Notes: generated from the letters alone by a model not told the origin. Counted from the first letter of the stretch, positions 34,700 to 44,859 are shown. The stretch: DNA of 64,000 bases from Lysinibacillus sp. OF-1 (GCF_028356935.1 NZ_CP102798.1:1426001-1490000); one strand, 5' to 3'. A program made the numbers and translations.

Positions 34700-36394
34700 T
34701 TAATATTTAAATTGATGAATCAAATCCTGTAATGTTTCAGCGTTTCTCGTTAGCTGTGACGCAGCATCATTAATATCATCCATTGATAATAGATTGGTTT
34801 CCGCAATCTGAGTAACGACTTTTGATTGCTCACGAGCATCTATGGCAATTTCGGCCATAATTTGTGTGGAAGCATTGGCTTGTTCAATTCTTGCATATAA
34901 CTCCTCTGCAATTCCTGAAACCTCTTGAATCTTATTCGTTACAAGCGACACTTTGGTTGTAATTTCTTCAAAGGCTTTACTTGTCGTGTGAACCACCTCG
35001 GCACTTGTTGTGGCTTCTTGCTTACTTTGCTGCATGTGAACGCGGGCTTCCTTAGAAAGCTGTTGCATAGTATGGATTGTGTCTGTAATTTCTGCTGCAG
35101 AAGTTTTGGATTGTTCCGCAAGTTTACGAACCTCTTCTGCAACGACAGCAAAGCCTTTGCCATGTTCACCAGCGCGTGCTGCTTCAATGGATGCATTGAG
35201 TGCTAGTAAATTCGTTTGCTCAGCAATCGCATGAATGACTTCCACAATTTCATCAATTTTATTAGCATGTGTGTCAAGGGCTGCAATGGAATTAGCACTT
35301 TCTTGAACAGCCTCTGACATCCTGCGCATTTGAAGCTGCATATCTTGTGCCGCTTCTTCTCCATGTTTAGCTGTATCCCAAGCATCGGATGCATAGGAGG
35401 ATACTTCACCATTTGTTTCCGTAACGAGCTGAATCCCTCCAGCAATATCTTGCATTGCTTCAGCATTCTCATGAGCACTATGCTTTTGTGTACTCGCACC
35501 ACTCGCTAATTCTTGCATATTAGCTGTTAATTTTTCTGTCGTTGCCGTAGTTGATCCCGCAGTGGCAGACAATTCCAAAGAGGATGCGGATACCTGATTG
35601 GCCGTTTCATCTACTTGTTGCATCATGCTTCGTAAGGTGGTAAGCATGGCATTAAAGGATTTTGCGACTTGGCCAATTTCATCTTGCGAGTTCACCACAA
35701 TTTGCTGAGTTAAATCGCCTTTCCCAGCTGAAATTGTTTCTAGCTGGTGATTTAATTGTTTCAAAGGTTTGACAATACCTCGTACGAAGAGCATGCCCGC
35801 AAGCACAGCAATGATAGCAGAAATCACAGCTATAATGCCCGTTTTTAGCAACATTTTTTGAGCTACTACATCAATGTCAGAAGAAGGTACGCCAGCGAAA
35901 ATCATGCCAATAATTTCTCCATTTTTAGTTTTTATGGGTTTATATTTTGTAAAGTAGGGTTTGCCCACAACTTCAGCTGTACCAGAATATATTTTCCCTG
36001 TTGTTAAAACTGTGTCCGCTACTTTTGGATCGACAGTTGTGCCAATAGCACGTTGACCGTCAATGACAATATTTGTGTTAATACGTGTTTCTCCAGAAAA
36101 AATCGTAATCGCAGCCTGTGATAATTCTCCTAATGTATCAATAAGTGTTGTTTCCTTTGCGATGTTGACGTTTCCTTTGTGCAGTTCCCCGTTTTTTATT
36201 TGCCAATCACCTGGGTGTGTTTGATCAAGATTATGTATACTTACATCTAAAATTTGATTGAGCCTTGTTTGGTACTCATTTTCTAAAGTTTTTCTCATTT
36301 CGCTTGTATTCATGAGACCGATGGCAATTAGCACAAACCCAATGATAACTACAATTAATAAGCTCATTTTACTTTGCATTCCTAGCTTTTTCAT
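34700..36394 (-). CDS. Methyl-accepting chemotaxis protein with Cache sensor
   Basis: 564 residues from the ATG at 36394, chosen for GGAGGG 7 nt upstream; a longer form would read through this site. Membrane segments at about 10-30 and 185-207 enclose a single-Cache domain ([47 protein letters not shown]). HAMP and a full signalling domain follow, with [40 protein letters not shown] (E-A-A-R-A-G core). Cache receptors of this type often sense organic acids or amino acids. Single gene. Confidence 0.93.
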   Translation of the reverse strand: MKKLGMQSKMSLLIVVIIGFVLIAIGLMNTSEMRKTLENEYQTRLNQILDVSIHNLDQTHPGDWQIKNGELHKGNVNIAKETTLIDTLGELSQAAITIFSGETRINTNIVIDGQRAIGTTVDPKVADTVLTTGKIYSGTAEVVGKPYFTKYKPIKTKNGEIIGMIFAGVPSSDIDVVAQKMLLKTGIIAVISAIIAVLAGMLFVRGIVKPLKQLNHQLETISAGKGDLTQQIVVNSQDEIGQVAKSFNAMLTTLRSMMQQVDETANQVSASSLELSATAGSTTATTEKLTANMQELASGASTQKHSAHENAEAMQDIAGGIQLVTETNGEVSSYASDAWDTAKHGEEAAQDMQLQMRRMSEAVQESANSIAALDTHANKIDEIVEVIHAIAEQTNLLALNASIEAARAGEHGKGFAVVAEEVRKLAEQSKTSAAEITDTIHTMQQLSKEARVHMQQSKQEATTSAEVVHTTSKAFEEITTKVSLVTNKIQEVSGIAEELYARIEQANASTQIMAEIAIDAREQSKVVTQIAETNLLSMDDINDAASQLTRNAETLQDLIHQFKY

Positions 36395-36562
36395 TAAATG
36401 TCCCTCCACATTTTTAGCTACATCATAAAACATGCATGAAAAACCATTACCAATAACCTAAATATTGAAATTAATTGGTAAATAATTTCTATTTTATATT
36501 AGTATATAACTAGAATGTCTATTTGTATATTTATAAAATTTAATGATTAGTGAATTTTTTCC

Positions 36563-36591
36563 TTTCCAAATAATCTGACTAATGTTATGAT
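36563..36591 (+). promoter_or_regulatory. Promoter of the ABC-F leader
   Basis: TTTCCA (36563-36568) and TATGAT (36586-36591) are spaced by 17 nt, with TG one base before the -10 (extended -10). Transcripts from here would carry the leader ORF, the terminator hairpin and then the ABC-F gene. Confidence 0.55.
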
Positions 36592-36624
36592 ACCTATAAC
36601 TATTATGAACGGAGGTGAAAAGGA

Positions 36625-36765
36625 ATGAATAAAAACGCTACGAAAACATGTGTAAAAGTGGATACAGCTATGTATTTTGCACGTGTGATTACTTTCGATT
36701 TTGCGAACAACGGGATAGGTCTGTCCATTTTTAAGCAAAATCAAATAACAAACGTAGCGAATTAA
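36625..36765 (+). CDS. Small ORF, possible leader peptide of the ABC-F gene
   Basis: 46 residues beginning MNKNATKTCVKVDTAMYF and ending NVAN. The ribosome-binding site GGAGGTGAAAAGG is among the strongest in the window, with good spacing to the ATG. The peptide has no recognisable domain. It lies between the extended -10 promoter and a terminator hairpin that precedes the ABC-F gene. Drug-induced ribosome stalling on such leaders controls several ABC-F and erm genes; I infer the same here, but it could be an independent small protein. Confidence 0.5.
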   Translation: MNKNATKTCVKVDTAMYFARVITFDFANNGIGLSIFKQNQITNVAN

Positions 36766-36795
36766 CCATTCTTTTTCACACATTTATATGAGAAG

Positions 36796-36826
36796 AAGAC
36801 TGCTTGTTAAGGAGCAGTCTTTTTTG
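36796..36826 (+). terminator. Terminator/attenuator in the ABC-F leader
   Basis: AAGACTGCT / AGCAGTCTT with an 8-nt loop followed by TTTTTG, 30 nt after the leader ORF and 44 nt before the ABC-F start. No obvious competing antiterminator arm was found by eye. Confidence 0.75.
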
Positions 36827-36869
36827 TGTTCTAAAGATGTTTTCGCACGTTTCATTGGAGGAAAAAACG

Positions 36870-38669
36870 ATGCAAATGAAAGCTGAACAACTACAAAAAA
36901 TTATGGGTGGCAATATAGTATTCGAAAATTTACAGCTAGAGGTAAATAGTGGCGAGCATGTGGCGATTGTCGGTGTGAACGGCAGTGGTAAAACGACTCT
37001 CCTACAGCTACTTGCAGGTGTAGAAATACCTGAAAAGGGGCGAATTATTAAAAGTAAGGAAGCAACGATTGGCTATTTACATCAAATTCCCCACTATCCA
37101 CAACATGCTGTGAAAGAAGTGCTGGAGGAGGCATTTTCGGATATTTATGCAATGAAAGCAAGAATGACAGCACTTGAGCAAGAAATGCAGTCAACGGTAA
37201 CGGATAAAATATTATTGCAATACGGGCGAGTGCAGGAGCAGTTTATGTTGCTGGGGGGCTATGAAGTAGACACCCAGTTAGCCATGATCGCAAATGGACT
37301 AGGTATTACGGATATGCTAGAACAACCGTTTAACAGTTTAAGTGGCGGAGAAAAAACAAAGGTAATGCTTGGGCAAATTTTATTGAAAAAGCCTTCTATT
37401 TTGTTATTAGATGAACCAACGAACCATCTTGATATGCAGGCAATTGAGTGGCTTGAAAACTATGTACGAAACTTTGAGGGCATTGTCATTGTCGTCTCTC
37501 ATGACCGGCATTTTATGAATCAAGTAGCGCAAAAGATTATCGAAATTGAGGATGGAGAGGCTTTTACGTATAACGGCGATTATGATGCTTTTATAGCACA
37601 AAAAGAAGCAAAGGTTGAACAACAGTTTGCAAATTATGAGGAGCAACAAAAGAAAATTAAAAAAATGCAAGAAACGATTAAACGTTTAAAGCAGTGGGCG
37701 AATGAAGCGAACCCGCCAAATGCGTCTATGCATAGACGTGCTAAGAGTATGGAAAAAGCACTGGCACGTATCGAGCGAGTAAAGAAGCCAATCACCAAAA
37801 AGAAAATGGATTTAGCGCTAACAATGGCTGAGCGTAGTGGCAAAGAGGTAGTGCTATTAGAAGGGGTTCATCATGGATATGATAAACCTTTATTGAAGGA
37901 CAGCAACCTCGCTGTTTATTTTGGGGAAAGATTGGCGATTGTTGGGAACAATGGTAGTGGGAAGTCAACGTTATTAAAAATGATGCTAGGGGAAATCGTT
38001 CCGAAGCGTGGAATCTGTTATGTTGGTAGCAATGTGAAATTTGGCTATCTCTCACAGCAATTTGAACATCAAAATCCTTCTATCCGATTAATTGATGCCT
38101 TTCGTGAAAATGTTGCAGTGTCAGAGGCTGAAGCCCGGCATATTCTCGCACGATTTTTATTCTATGGCTATGATGTCTTTAAAAAAGTGAAGGACTTAAG
38201 TGGTGGAGAAAAAATGCGTCTACGTTTGGCACAACTAATGCATGAGGATATTAATGTACTAATCCTAGATGAACCGACCAACCATTTAGATATTGAAGCA
38301 AGAGAAGTTTTGGAAGAGACACTAGAATCCTTTGAAGGCACAATCATTGGTGTGTCCCATGACCGCTATTTCTTACAGAAAATTTTCGCGAAAACAGCAT
38401 GGATAGATAATCAAACAATTCAGGTTTTTGAGGGAGATTATGAGTGGGCTAAACAAAAAAGACAGGAATTCACAAAGAAAACGATTGAAAAACAACCAGC
38501 AAATAAAACACAGCCACCTAAAAAAGAACTACTGATTGAACAACAAATTGAAAAATTAGAGATAAAACTACAACAACCATCGCTTGCTAAAGAACAACGG
38601 CAGAAGCTTGAAATACAATTAGAACATTTATATGAAAGATGGTTAGAGGGGGGCGCAGAGCATGTTTAA
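36870..38669 (+). CDS. ABC-F ATPase, ribosomal-protection-like
   Basis: 599 residues from the ATG with GGAGG 8 nt upstream. Two ABC domains without membrane segments: Walker A GVNGSGKTT and GNNGSGKST, signatures LSGGEKTK and LSGGEKMR, and DEPTNHLD twice. They are joined by a charged helical linker of about 80 residues (KKIKKMQETIKRLKQWANEAN ... SMEKALARIERV) that in ABC-F proteins reaches toward the ribosomal peptidyl-transferase centre. A coiled C-terminal extension follows. Members either release stalled ribosomes or protect against macrolides, lincosamides and pleuromutilins. The upstream leader ORF and terminator favour an antibiotic-inducible resistance role. Confidence 0.88.
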   Translation: MQMKAEQLQKIMGGNIVFENLQLEVNSGEHVAIVGVNGSGKTTLLQLLAGVEIPEKGRIIKSKEATIGYLHQIPHYPQHAVKEVLEEAFSDIYAMKARMTALEQEMQSTVTDKILLQYGRVQEQFMLLGGYEVDTQLAMIANGLGITDMLEQPFNSLSGGEKTKVMLGQILLKKPSILLLDEPTNHLDMQAIEWLENYVRNFEGIVIVVSHDRHFMNQVAQKIIEIEDGEAFTYNGDYDAFIAQKEAKVEQQFANYEEQQKKIKKMQETIKRLKQWANEANPPNASMHRRAKSMEKALARIERVKKPITKKKMDLALTMAERSGKEVVLLEGVHHGYDKPLLKDSNLAVYFGERLAIVGNNGSGKSTLLKMMLGEIVPKRGICYVGSNVKFGYLSQQFEHQNPSIRLIDAFRENVAVSEAEARHILARFLFYGYDVFKKVKDLSGGEKMRLRLAQLMHEDINVLILDEPTNHLDIEAREVLEETLESFEGTIIGVSHDRYFLQKIFAKTAWIDNQTIQVFEGDYEWAKQKRQEFTKKTIEKQPANKTQPPKKELLIEQQIEKLEIKLQQPSLAKEQRQKLEIQLEHLYERWLEGGAEHV

Positions 38670-39453
38670 TTTAGAACGCATTATGCAGCTAGATAGAGAG
38701 TATGTGAAGAGTTTCAGTGAAGTGGAGATTTGTAAGGAGGGGGTCTTATTTTACAATCAGTCTATTCCAACCTATTATGATGCAAATCATGCACAGATTT
38801 GGAGAAAGATTGAACAGCCAGATGCGTTTTTACAAGCTATCAAAGCGTTCTATCAATCAAAATCTCTGATTCCACGGATTTATTTATATAATCTTGAAGA
38901 AAATCAGTTATGTATGAAAGCATTAGAATCACATGGCTTTCAATATGAGCATTTTGTCAACGAAATTCAATACTGGAACGGTGAATATGCGATACTTCCA
39001 CCTAATCCTGCCATTCAAATTGAGCGTGTAACGGATGCAAATATGGAGGAAGCATTAGCAGTAGAAATGAGCATTGCTGCATTTGGAGAGCCTTCATTAA
39101 TAAAAAAGGCATTTGAGCAAACCTATCATTCGTCACATTTTACGTATTATCTATTAAGACTAGATGGGGTGGCGTGCTGCTCGGCAAATATTTTTGTGTC
39201 AGGAAATCAAGGAAGGATCGAAAGTGTTGCAACAACTGAAAACTATCGTGGTCGAGGTTTAATCGGCTATATGCTGCAACATATCCAACAGCAGTCAGTG
39301 AAACAGGCATTAGAGGATCTTTGGATATTACCGATTAGTGAACAGGTTGCCAACGTCTATGACAAGGCAAATTTTAAATCGGTGGGCTCCATTGCATCAA
39401 TTCATGCGTTTACTGAGGGGAAGAGCATTCAAGACATTCGCCAACAGGCTTAA
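38662..39453 (+). CDS. GNAT-family N-acetyltransferase
   Basis: 263 residues; its start overlaps the ABC-F stop by 8 nt, so the two are co-translated. The C-terminal half holds the acetyl-CoA-binding pattern VATTENYRGRGLIGYMLQHIQQQ (R-G-R-G-L-x-x-Y core). The N-terminal half is a degenerate second GNAT-like domain. The substrate is unknown; co-expression with an ABC-F protein raises the possibility of drug or ribosome modification. Confidence 0.85.
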   Translation: MFNLERIMQLDREYVKSFSEVEICKEGVLFYNQSIPTYYDANHAQIWRKIEQPDAFLQAIKAFYQSKSLIPRIYLYNLEENQLCMKALESHGFQYEHFVNEIQYWNGEYAILPPNPAIQIERVTDANMEEALAVEMSIAAFGEPSLIKKAFEQTYHSSHFTYYLLRLDGVACCSANIFVSGNQGRIESVATTENYRGRGLIGYMLQHIQQQSVKQALEDLWILPISEQVANVYDKANFKSVGSIASIHAFTEGKSIQDIRQQA

Positions 39454-39471
39454 ATAGATACACATAAAGAT

Positions 39472-39507
39472 TGCCAAATTCCTGTAGTGCTTACAAGGAA
39501 TTTGGCA
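39472..39507. terminator. Bidirectional terminator
   Basis: TGCCAAATTCC / GGAATTTGGCA with a 14-nt loop and T-runs, between convergent genes. Confidence 0.88.
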
Positions 39508-39514
39508 TTTTTAT

Positions 39515-41077
39515 TTAGAACTGTACTTGCCAATTTTGATTACAAGTTACTTTGATGAAGGGATGCTTTAAAATATAATCAGCCATTATTTCGGTCATAT
39601 CAATTTGTATTTCTTTTACAACGGGGCAATTTCTTAAAAAGTCAAAATTCCCTGCTCCTGTAGCACGATAGCTGCTCATTACGACATCAAATTCCGCATC
39701 CATTTGGATAGCCTTGCCATTGTACAAAAGTTTTGTCACACGTTCACCAATCGGTTTGGATATGTCAAAGATGTATTCGATACCCTCCCACATATCATAA
39801 TTATAGGGCTGTGCCTTAGGATAAAGAAATGGCTCTGCCACTTTTAATTGTCCTGCCTCGACCGTAAAATAACTAGCAGATTGTTCAAGGGCCAGCAAGA
39901 TGTCCTGTCCGGTTAATCGAAGTACCTTTAATGTATTGGCATAGATGTAGTTTGTAACAATATCACGCATGGTGACAGCTTGCTTTAAGCCACCTCGTTC
40001 ATCATGGAAAAGAGCCGTACAAGAAATAGAAGTTCCGGATGTCGCCATTTGAATGCGATTGATAAACTCTATATAAGGATGCTCTTGAATGCGTGCTAGA
40101 AACGGATCTTCGATTTGTAAATCTCCTTGGATCACACCAATCGTTTCATCTAACCAGGCTTCGGTTTTTTCAAATATAGGAGAGATAAGCTGACAAACAG
40201 CTGCATTAGGTATTGTACTTTCAGCGCTATAAATAAGAGATGGTGTATGAGAAATCGTTTGGATCGTATGCTGGTCATCCATCTCGATTTCGAGTTGAAT
40301 GCTACCGAGACAAACTCCTTTAGTACTAGGTTGAACAACGGATTTTCCCATAATAGTTGTGCAAATCTCACGATGTTGATGACCAGAAATAATAATGTCG
40401 ACTTCATCAATTTCTGCGCACATGCGGTACCCTTGATTTTCACCATCCTCTGCTTCAAGCAATTCTCCCGTTTCAAGATTTCGCTCAAATCCCCCGTGAT
40501 AGCAAAGAATGAGAACATCAATTTGTTCATTAGCACGAATCCATTTTGCCCAGTAGCTAGCACTCGAAAAGGCATCCTCAAAGTGAAGGCCTTGGATATG
40601 GAGCGGTTCTTCCCATTTTGTTACAAAATGCGTGGTCACACCTAAAATAGCCAATCGAACACCATCTACTTCTTTTAGTATATAAGGCTTCGTAAATGGC
40701 TTGCCATCCTCTGTAACGATATTTGCTCCTAGCCATGGAAAATTGGATTGGCTCCTAATAGATTGTAACGTCTCTTGACCATAATTAAATTCGTGATTGC
40801 CGAATACCATGGCATCATATTGAAGCTCATTGGCAACTTGAATCAATGGATTCGGTTCTTGTGTTTGGAATTTCTGGTGATAAAAAGTCATGGGACTTCC
40901 CTGAATAAAGTCACCATTATCAATTAAGAGGGTAGGCATTTCAAGCCGTTTTTCCTCGATGATGGTTGCTAGCTTTGCTAAGCCAATTGCTTCATTATGA
41001 TTGTTTCGGAAAGTAGTTGGCATAATATAGCCGTGAATATCGCTAGTTGCAAGTATTTGTATGGTTTTTATCGTCAT
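39515..41077 (-). CDS. Bifunctional metallophosphatase / 5'-nucleotidase
   Basis: 520 residues from the ATG at 41077, preceded by GGAGG at 7 nt. The N-terminal calcineurin-like domain shows ATSDIHG, DNGDFIQGS, GNHEFNYG and ISGHQHRE; the C-terminal 5'-nucleotidase domain follows. There is no signal peptide, which suggests a cytoplasmic enzyme hydrolysing nucleotides or cyclic phosphodiesters (YunD-like). Single gene. Confidence 0.9.
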   Translation of the reverse strand: MTIKTIQILATSDIHGYIMPTTFRNNHNEAIGLAKLATIIEEKRLEMPTLLIDNGDFIQGSPMTFYHQKFQTQEPNPLIQVANELQYDAMVFGNHEFNYGQETLQSIRSQSNFPWLGANIVTEDGKPFTKPYILKEVDGVRLAILGVTTHFVTKWEEPLHIQGLHFEDAFSSASYWAKWIRANEQIDVLILCYHGGFERNLETGELLEAEDGENQGYRMCAEIDEVDIIISGHQHREICTTIMGKSVVQPSTKGVCLGSIQLEIEMDDQHTIQTISHTPSLIYSAESTIPNAAVCQLISPIFEKTEAWLDETIGVIQGDLQIEDPFLARIQEHPYIEFINRIQMATSGTSISCTALFHDERGGLKQAVTMRDIVTNYIYANTLKVLRLTGQDILLALEQSASYFTVEAGQLKVAEPFLYPKAQPYNYDMWEGIEYIFDISKPIGERVTKLLYNGKAIQMDAEFDVVMSSYRATGAGNFDFLRNCPVVKEIQIDMTEIMADYILKHPFIKVTCNQNWQVQF

Positions 41078-41259
41078 AAGTGATCCTCCGATTAGTAGTA
41101 TATCCACAGTATATAAAGTAATAGCCAGGAAAATAGCGTATTTACAATATCAAAATACTATTTTACGAATTAGATACATAGATTTACTCTTTTTTAACAC
41201 TAGGAAAATATTAACTGTATATACTGAGGAAGCATTTCAAAAATGGGGAGGATAACACT

Positions 41260-42333
41260 TTGAAGAAATTACTACTTTTGACGTTAATGTGCATGCTTTC
41301 TGTGTTCTTGATGGCATGTGGAAATGAAGTTACTAGTACATCAAGTGCTGATAAAACTGTAGAGACGTCTACTGAGGCGAGTGGCAATGAATCAGTAGAC
41401 AAATTAACGATTGGCTTTGTGCCTTCACGTAATCCAGATGAAATTATTACAGCAACAGAACCTTTAAAGGGGTTGCTGAAGGACGAGCTCGCAAAATTAG
41501 GCTTTGATGTAGGTGAGATCGATATTACAGTAGGAACAAATTTTGAAGCAGTGGGTGAAGCCTTATCTGCAGGTACGACCGATATTGGCTTAATTCCTGG
41601 GGGAACTTATGTGCTCTATGATGATGGTGCAGAAGTCATTTTAACAGCTACACGTGCAGGCTTAAATAATGACTCTGATCATCCAATTGATTGGAATAAA
41701 AACAAGCCAACTGCTCCGACAACAACACAGGCCACTTCTTATAGAGCCATTTTGGTGGCAGGGCCATCTGAAAAAGGGAAAGCATTAGCAGCGAAAGTCA
41801 ATAACGGTGAAAAATTAACGTTTGAAGATTTAAATGATGCTACTTGGAACGTCATGTCCTCTTCTTCACCAGCGGGCTATATTTATCCAACATTATGGTT
41901 ACATGAGAATTTTGATAAAACAATTCCTGATTTAACGAAGGTTGTTCAGGCGGATTCTTATGGGAGTGCCTTTGCCCGTTTAGCAGCAGGTCAAACGGAT
42001 GTTTTGGTCACATATGCAGATGCACGTCGCGATTATGAAGAAAGCTGGCAAGGCGAATTTGCCCGCTCTGCTTCCATTTGGGAGGAGACAGATTTGATTG
42101 GTGTTATGCCCGCTATTTATAATGACACGATTAGTGTGAGTAAAAACTCAAAGGTTATGACAGCAGAGTTGAAAGAGGCAGTTCAACAGGCATTCATAAA
42201 TATTGGCAACACTGAAAAAGGGAAAGAAGTGATTGCTATCTATAGCCATGAAGGCTATCAGGCTGCAAAGGATAGTGACTATGACAATGAGCGTAAAGCA
42301 CAGAAATTAGTGCAAAATCTAGGTTCGAACTAA
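41260..42333 (+). CDS. phnD: Phosphonate/phosphate ABC transporter substrate-binding lipoprotein
   Basis: 357 residues from a TTG start with GGGGAGGA upstream. The lipobox FLMA-C marks a lipoprotein. The PhnD signature is clear: LTIGFVPSRNPDEIITATEPLKGLL, GEALSAGTTDIGLIPGGTY, DTWNVMSSSSPAGYIYP-like and FARLAAGQTDVLVTYADARRDYE. It captures phosphonate or phosphite outside the cell. First gene of a phnD-C-E-E operon with a hairpin after it. No C-P lyase genes are nearby. Confidence 0.92.
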   Translation: MKKLLLLTLMCMLSVFLMACGNEVTSTSSADKTVETSTEASGNESVDKLTIGFVPSRNPDEIITATEPLKGLLKDELAKLGFDVGEIDITVGTNFEAVGEALSAGTTDIGLIPGGTYVLYDDGAEVILTATRAGLNNDSDHPIDWNKNKPTAPTTTQATSYRAILVAGPSEKGKALAAKVNNGEKLTFEDLNDATWNVMSSSSPAGYIYPTLWLHENFDKTIPDLTKVVQADSYGSAFARLAAGQTDVLVTYADARRDYEESWQGEFARSASIWEETDLIGVMPAIYNDTISVSKNSKVMTAELKEAVQQAFINIGNTEKGKEVIAIYSHEGYQAAKDSDYDNERKAQKLVQNLGSN

Positions 42334-42349
42334 AGTCAGTCTTGAAGGT

Positions 42350-42394
42350 GAAGAATCTGTGGCTTGCGGTTATCCCGCAGAAAGCAGATTCTTC
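42350..42394 (+). terminator. Intra-operon hairpin between phnD and phnC
   Basis: GAAGAATCTG / CAGATTCTTC outer stem with an inner GCGG/CCGC pairing, followed by TTTCATTC. It lies between phnD and phnC and could be a partial terminator or mRNA stabiliser that raises the amount of binding protein over the membrane parts. Confidence 0.65.
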
Positions 42395-42439
42395 TTTCAT
42401 TCATTCGGTGAGATTCTTTTTTAGAAATGGAGCGGTACA

Positions 42440-43243
42440 ATGATTGAGTTTAAGGAAGTAGAAAAACGTTATCCAAATGGTTATCTTGCCTTACAGCAAA
42501 TTAATCTTCAAATTGAGCAAGGTGAATTTGTGGCTATCATCGGTTTATCGGGTGCAGGAAAATCAACACTGTTGCGCTGTATTAATAAAATGCATGATAT
42601 TACGGGGGGAACATTGCATGTTAATGATGTGAATGTGCATCGACTCAAGGGCAAGGGTATTCGCCATCTACGCCGTAATATTGGCATGATTTTTCAATCT
42701 TTTAACCTTGTTACTCGTGTATCAGTTTTGCAAAATGTGTTGGTTTCCTTTGTACCGACTATGCCTGCCTGGCGAAAAATTTTAGGCATTTTTACGAAAG
42801 AGGAAAAGCGTAAAGCATTAATGGCACTTGATCAGGTTGGTATTTTAGATAAGGCCTATGTACGTGTCGATCAGTTATCGGGTGGACAGCAACAGCGTGT
42901 TGCTTTAGCTCGTACGCTTGCTCAAAATCCTCAAATCATTTTAGCTGACGAGCCTGTTGCATCGTTAGACCCTGTAACAGCAAAGCAAGTTATGGAGGAC
43001 TTTAAACGGATTAACCAAGAGCTAAACATGACCATTTTGATTAACATTCATCATGTTGATTTGGCATTAGCTTACGCAACACGTGTTATTGGTGTACGTG
43101 GTGGTGAAATTGTCTTTGATGGACAAGCCGATGAAATCAACGAGGAAACGCTTGCGTTCATCTATCACAATACGAATCAGGAAAGAGGCGTAACGAACCA
43201 TGCGATGGAAGCTGCTATCACCGAAAAAAATAGTATTGCCTAA
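42440..43243 (+). CDS. phnC: Phosphonate ABC transporter ATP-binding protein
   Basis: 267 residues. Walker A GLSGAGKST, Q-loop GMIFQSFNL, signature LSGGQQQR, Walker B IILADEPVASLDP and the switch NIHHVD are intact. The combination with phnD and two PhnE-type permeases fixes the family. It overlaps the next gene by 44 nt. Confidence 0.93.
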   Translation: MIEFKEVEKRYPNGYLALQQINLQIEQGEFVAIIGLSGAGKSTLLRCINKMHDITGGTLHVNDVNVHRLKGKGIRHLRRNIGMIFQSFNLVTRVSVLQNVLVSFVPTMPAWRKILGIFTKEEKRKALMALDQVGILDKAYVRVDQLSGGQQQRVALARTLAQNPQIILADEPVASLDPVTAKQVMEDFKRINQELNMTILINIHHVDLALAYATRVIGVRGGEIVFDGQADEINEETLAFIYHNTNQERGVTNHAMEAAITEKNSIA

Positions 43244-44015
43244 TGGCAAAGAAGTGCTGGGAAAACGGTCATTCAAGCCAATCGTGTGGCTTATTCTATT
43301 CGTATTAACTGTGCTTGCCATTCGTATTACAGGCTTTAGCTTAGAAATTTTAGTGAACCGAATTCAACAATTTTTTGTCATCCTACAACAGATGATTCCA
43401 CCGAATTGGGCCTACTTATCAAAGCTATGGCAGCCGCTCTTCGATACGATTAAAATGTCGTTATTTGGCTCTATTGCGGGGGCTATATGTGCCTTACCAA
43501 TAGCCGTTCTTTCAGCGACCAATATAACCAAGCATAGAGGAATTGCGCTGGTAAGTAAGTTTATTTTAAGCCTACTTCGAACTTTACCGACACTGATTAT
43601 TGCACTTATTGCGACATTTATTTTTGGGCTTGGAACGATGGCTGGCACAGTAGCCATTTTCCTATTTACCATTGCATATGTTGGAAAGCTATTATATGAG
43701 CAAATAGAAAACGCTAATATGGAAGCCTACGAGGCCATGCAGTCGATGGGGCTAACGACCATTCAAGCCTTTCGTTTTGCCATCCTGCCACAAATCCTTC
43801 CTAACTACTTGTCGACATCATTGTTTTGCTTTGAAGGGAATGTTCGTTATGCGTCTATTTTAGGATACGTCGGTGCAGGGGGAATCGGCCTGCTGCTCAA
43901 TGAAAGTTTAGGCTGGAGAAGCTACGAGAATGTGGGCATGATTCTTTTAATGCTTGTTGGTACTGTTTTTATCATTGAAACAACGAGCGAATATTTCCGT
44001 AAAAAATTAATGTAG
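43200..44015 (+). CDS. phnE: Phosphonate ABC transporter permease, first copy
   Basis: 271 residues with about six membrane segments and the permease loop EAYEAMQSMGLTTIQAFRFAILPQILP, matching the EAA motif that docks to PhnC. The start lies inside the end of phnC (44-nt overlap), an unusually long overlap; AGAGGCG precedes it. It forms a heterodimer with the second PhnE. Confidence 0.9.
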   Translation: MRWKLLSPKKIVLPNGKEVLGKRSFKPIVWLILFVLTVLAIRITGFSLEILVNRIQQFFVILQQMIPPNWAYLSKLWQPLFDTIKMSLFGSIAGAICALPIAVLSATNITKHRGIALVSKFILSLLRTLPTLIIALIATFIFGLGTMAGTVAIFLFTIAYVGKLLYEQIENANMEAYEAMQSMGLTTIQAFRFAILPQILPNYLSTSLFCFEGNVRYASILGYVGAGGIGLLLNESLGWRSYENVGMILLMLVGTVFIIETTSEYFRKKLM

Positions 44016-44025
44016 AGGTGATGTT

Positions 44026-44832
44026 ATGAATGCAATCGGAAAACAATTACAGTTACAATCAAATCGACGCATGTCATACATCATGATAATTGTGATCGTT
44101 TGTCTTTTATTTATTTGGTCTATAACAACGATTCATTTTGAGAATATATCAGTAAATGGGATAAAAATCGCTAAAAATATATTTGTAGGATTGCTGAATC
44201 CCGATTGGTCATTATTAGTCAATACGACAACAGCAGGTGTACCTTATTTATTAATCGAAACGATGGCCATAGCATTTCTTGGAACCATTGTCGGCGCATT
44301 GCTAGCCATCCCTTTAGCCTTTTTGTCGGCTTCTAACATTGTGCCAAAGCCTATTGCTTTTGTTGTCCGTTTACTGTTAATAATCATTCGTACGATTCCT
44401 GCCATTGTCTATGGTCTTATGTTCATCAGAGTAACAGGCCCTGGTCCATTTGCTGGTGTACTGACGATGTCATTAACTTCTATCGGAATGCTGTCAAAGC
44501 TCTATGTTGATGTTATTGAGGACTTAGATAAAAGTATTCTAGAGTCAATGGAGGCAATTGGTTGTACGTTGCTGGAAAAAATACGTTACGGTATTTGGCC
44601 ACAGCTAACAGCATTATTTTTATCCATTGTGATCTATCGTTTTGATATGAATTTACGAGATGCAACCGTACTCGGCTTAGTTGGAGCAGGTGGAATCGGT
44701 GCGCCATTAATTTTTGCGATGAACGCATATAAATGGTCTGAGGTAGGGTCCATTTTATTGGGACTTGTCCTGCTTATTTTACTCGTGGAGTATGTTTCGA
44801 ATCGCATACGTACGAAGCTTGTCAAAGGGTAA
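44026..44832 (+). CDS. phnE: Phosphonate ABC transporter permease, second copy
   Basis: 268 residues, six membrane segments. The docking loop reads SILESMEAIGCTLLEKIRYGIWPQL. GAGGTG precedes the ATG, 11 nt after the first permease. The two permeases share the motif GLVGAGGIG/GYVGAGGIG. Last gene of the operon. Confidence 0.92.
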   Translation: MNAIGKQLQLQSNRRMSYIMIIVIVCLLFIWSITTIHFENISVNGIKIAKNIFVGLLNPDWSLLVNTTTAGVPYLLIETMAIAFLGTIVGALLAIPLAFLSASNIVPKPIAFVVRLLLIIIRTIPAIVYGLMFIRVTGPGPFAGVLTMSLTSIGMLSKLYVDVIEDLDKSILESMEAIGCTLLEKIRYGIWPQLTALFLSIVIYRFDMNLRDATVLGLVGAGGIGAPLIFAMNAYKWSEVGSILLGLVLLILLVEYVSNRIRTKLVKG

Positions 44833-44859
44833 GTATGAATTGATGAAAACTAGTAAAAT

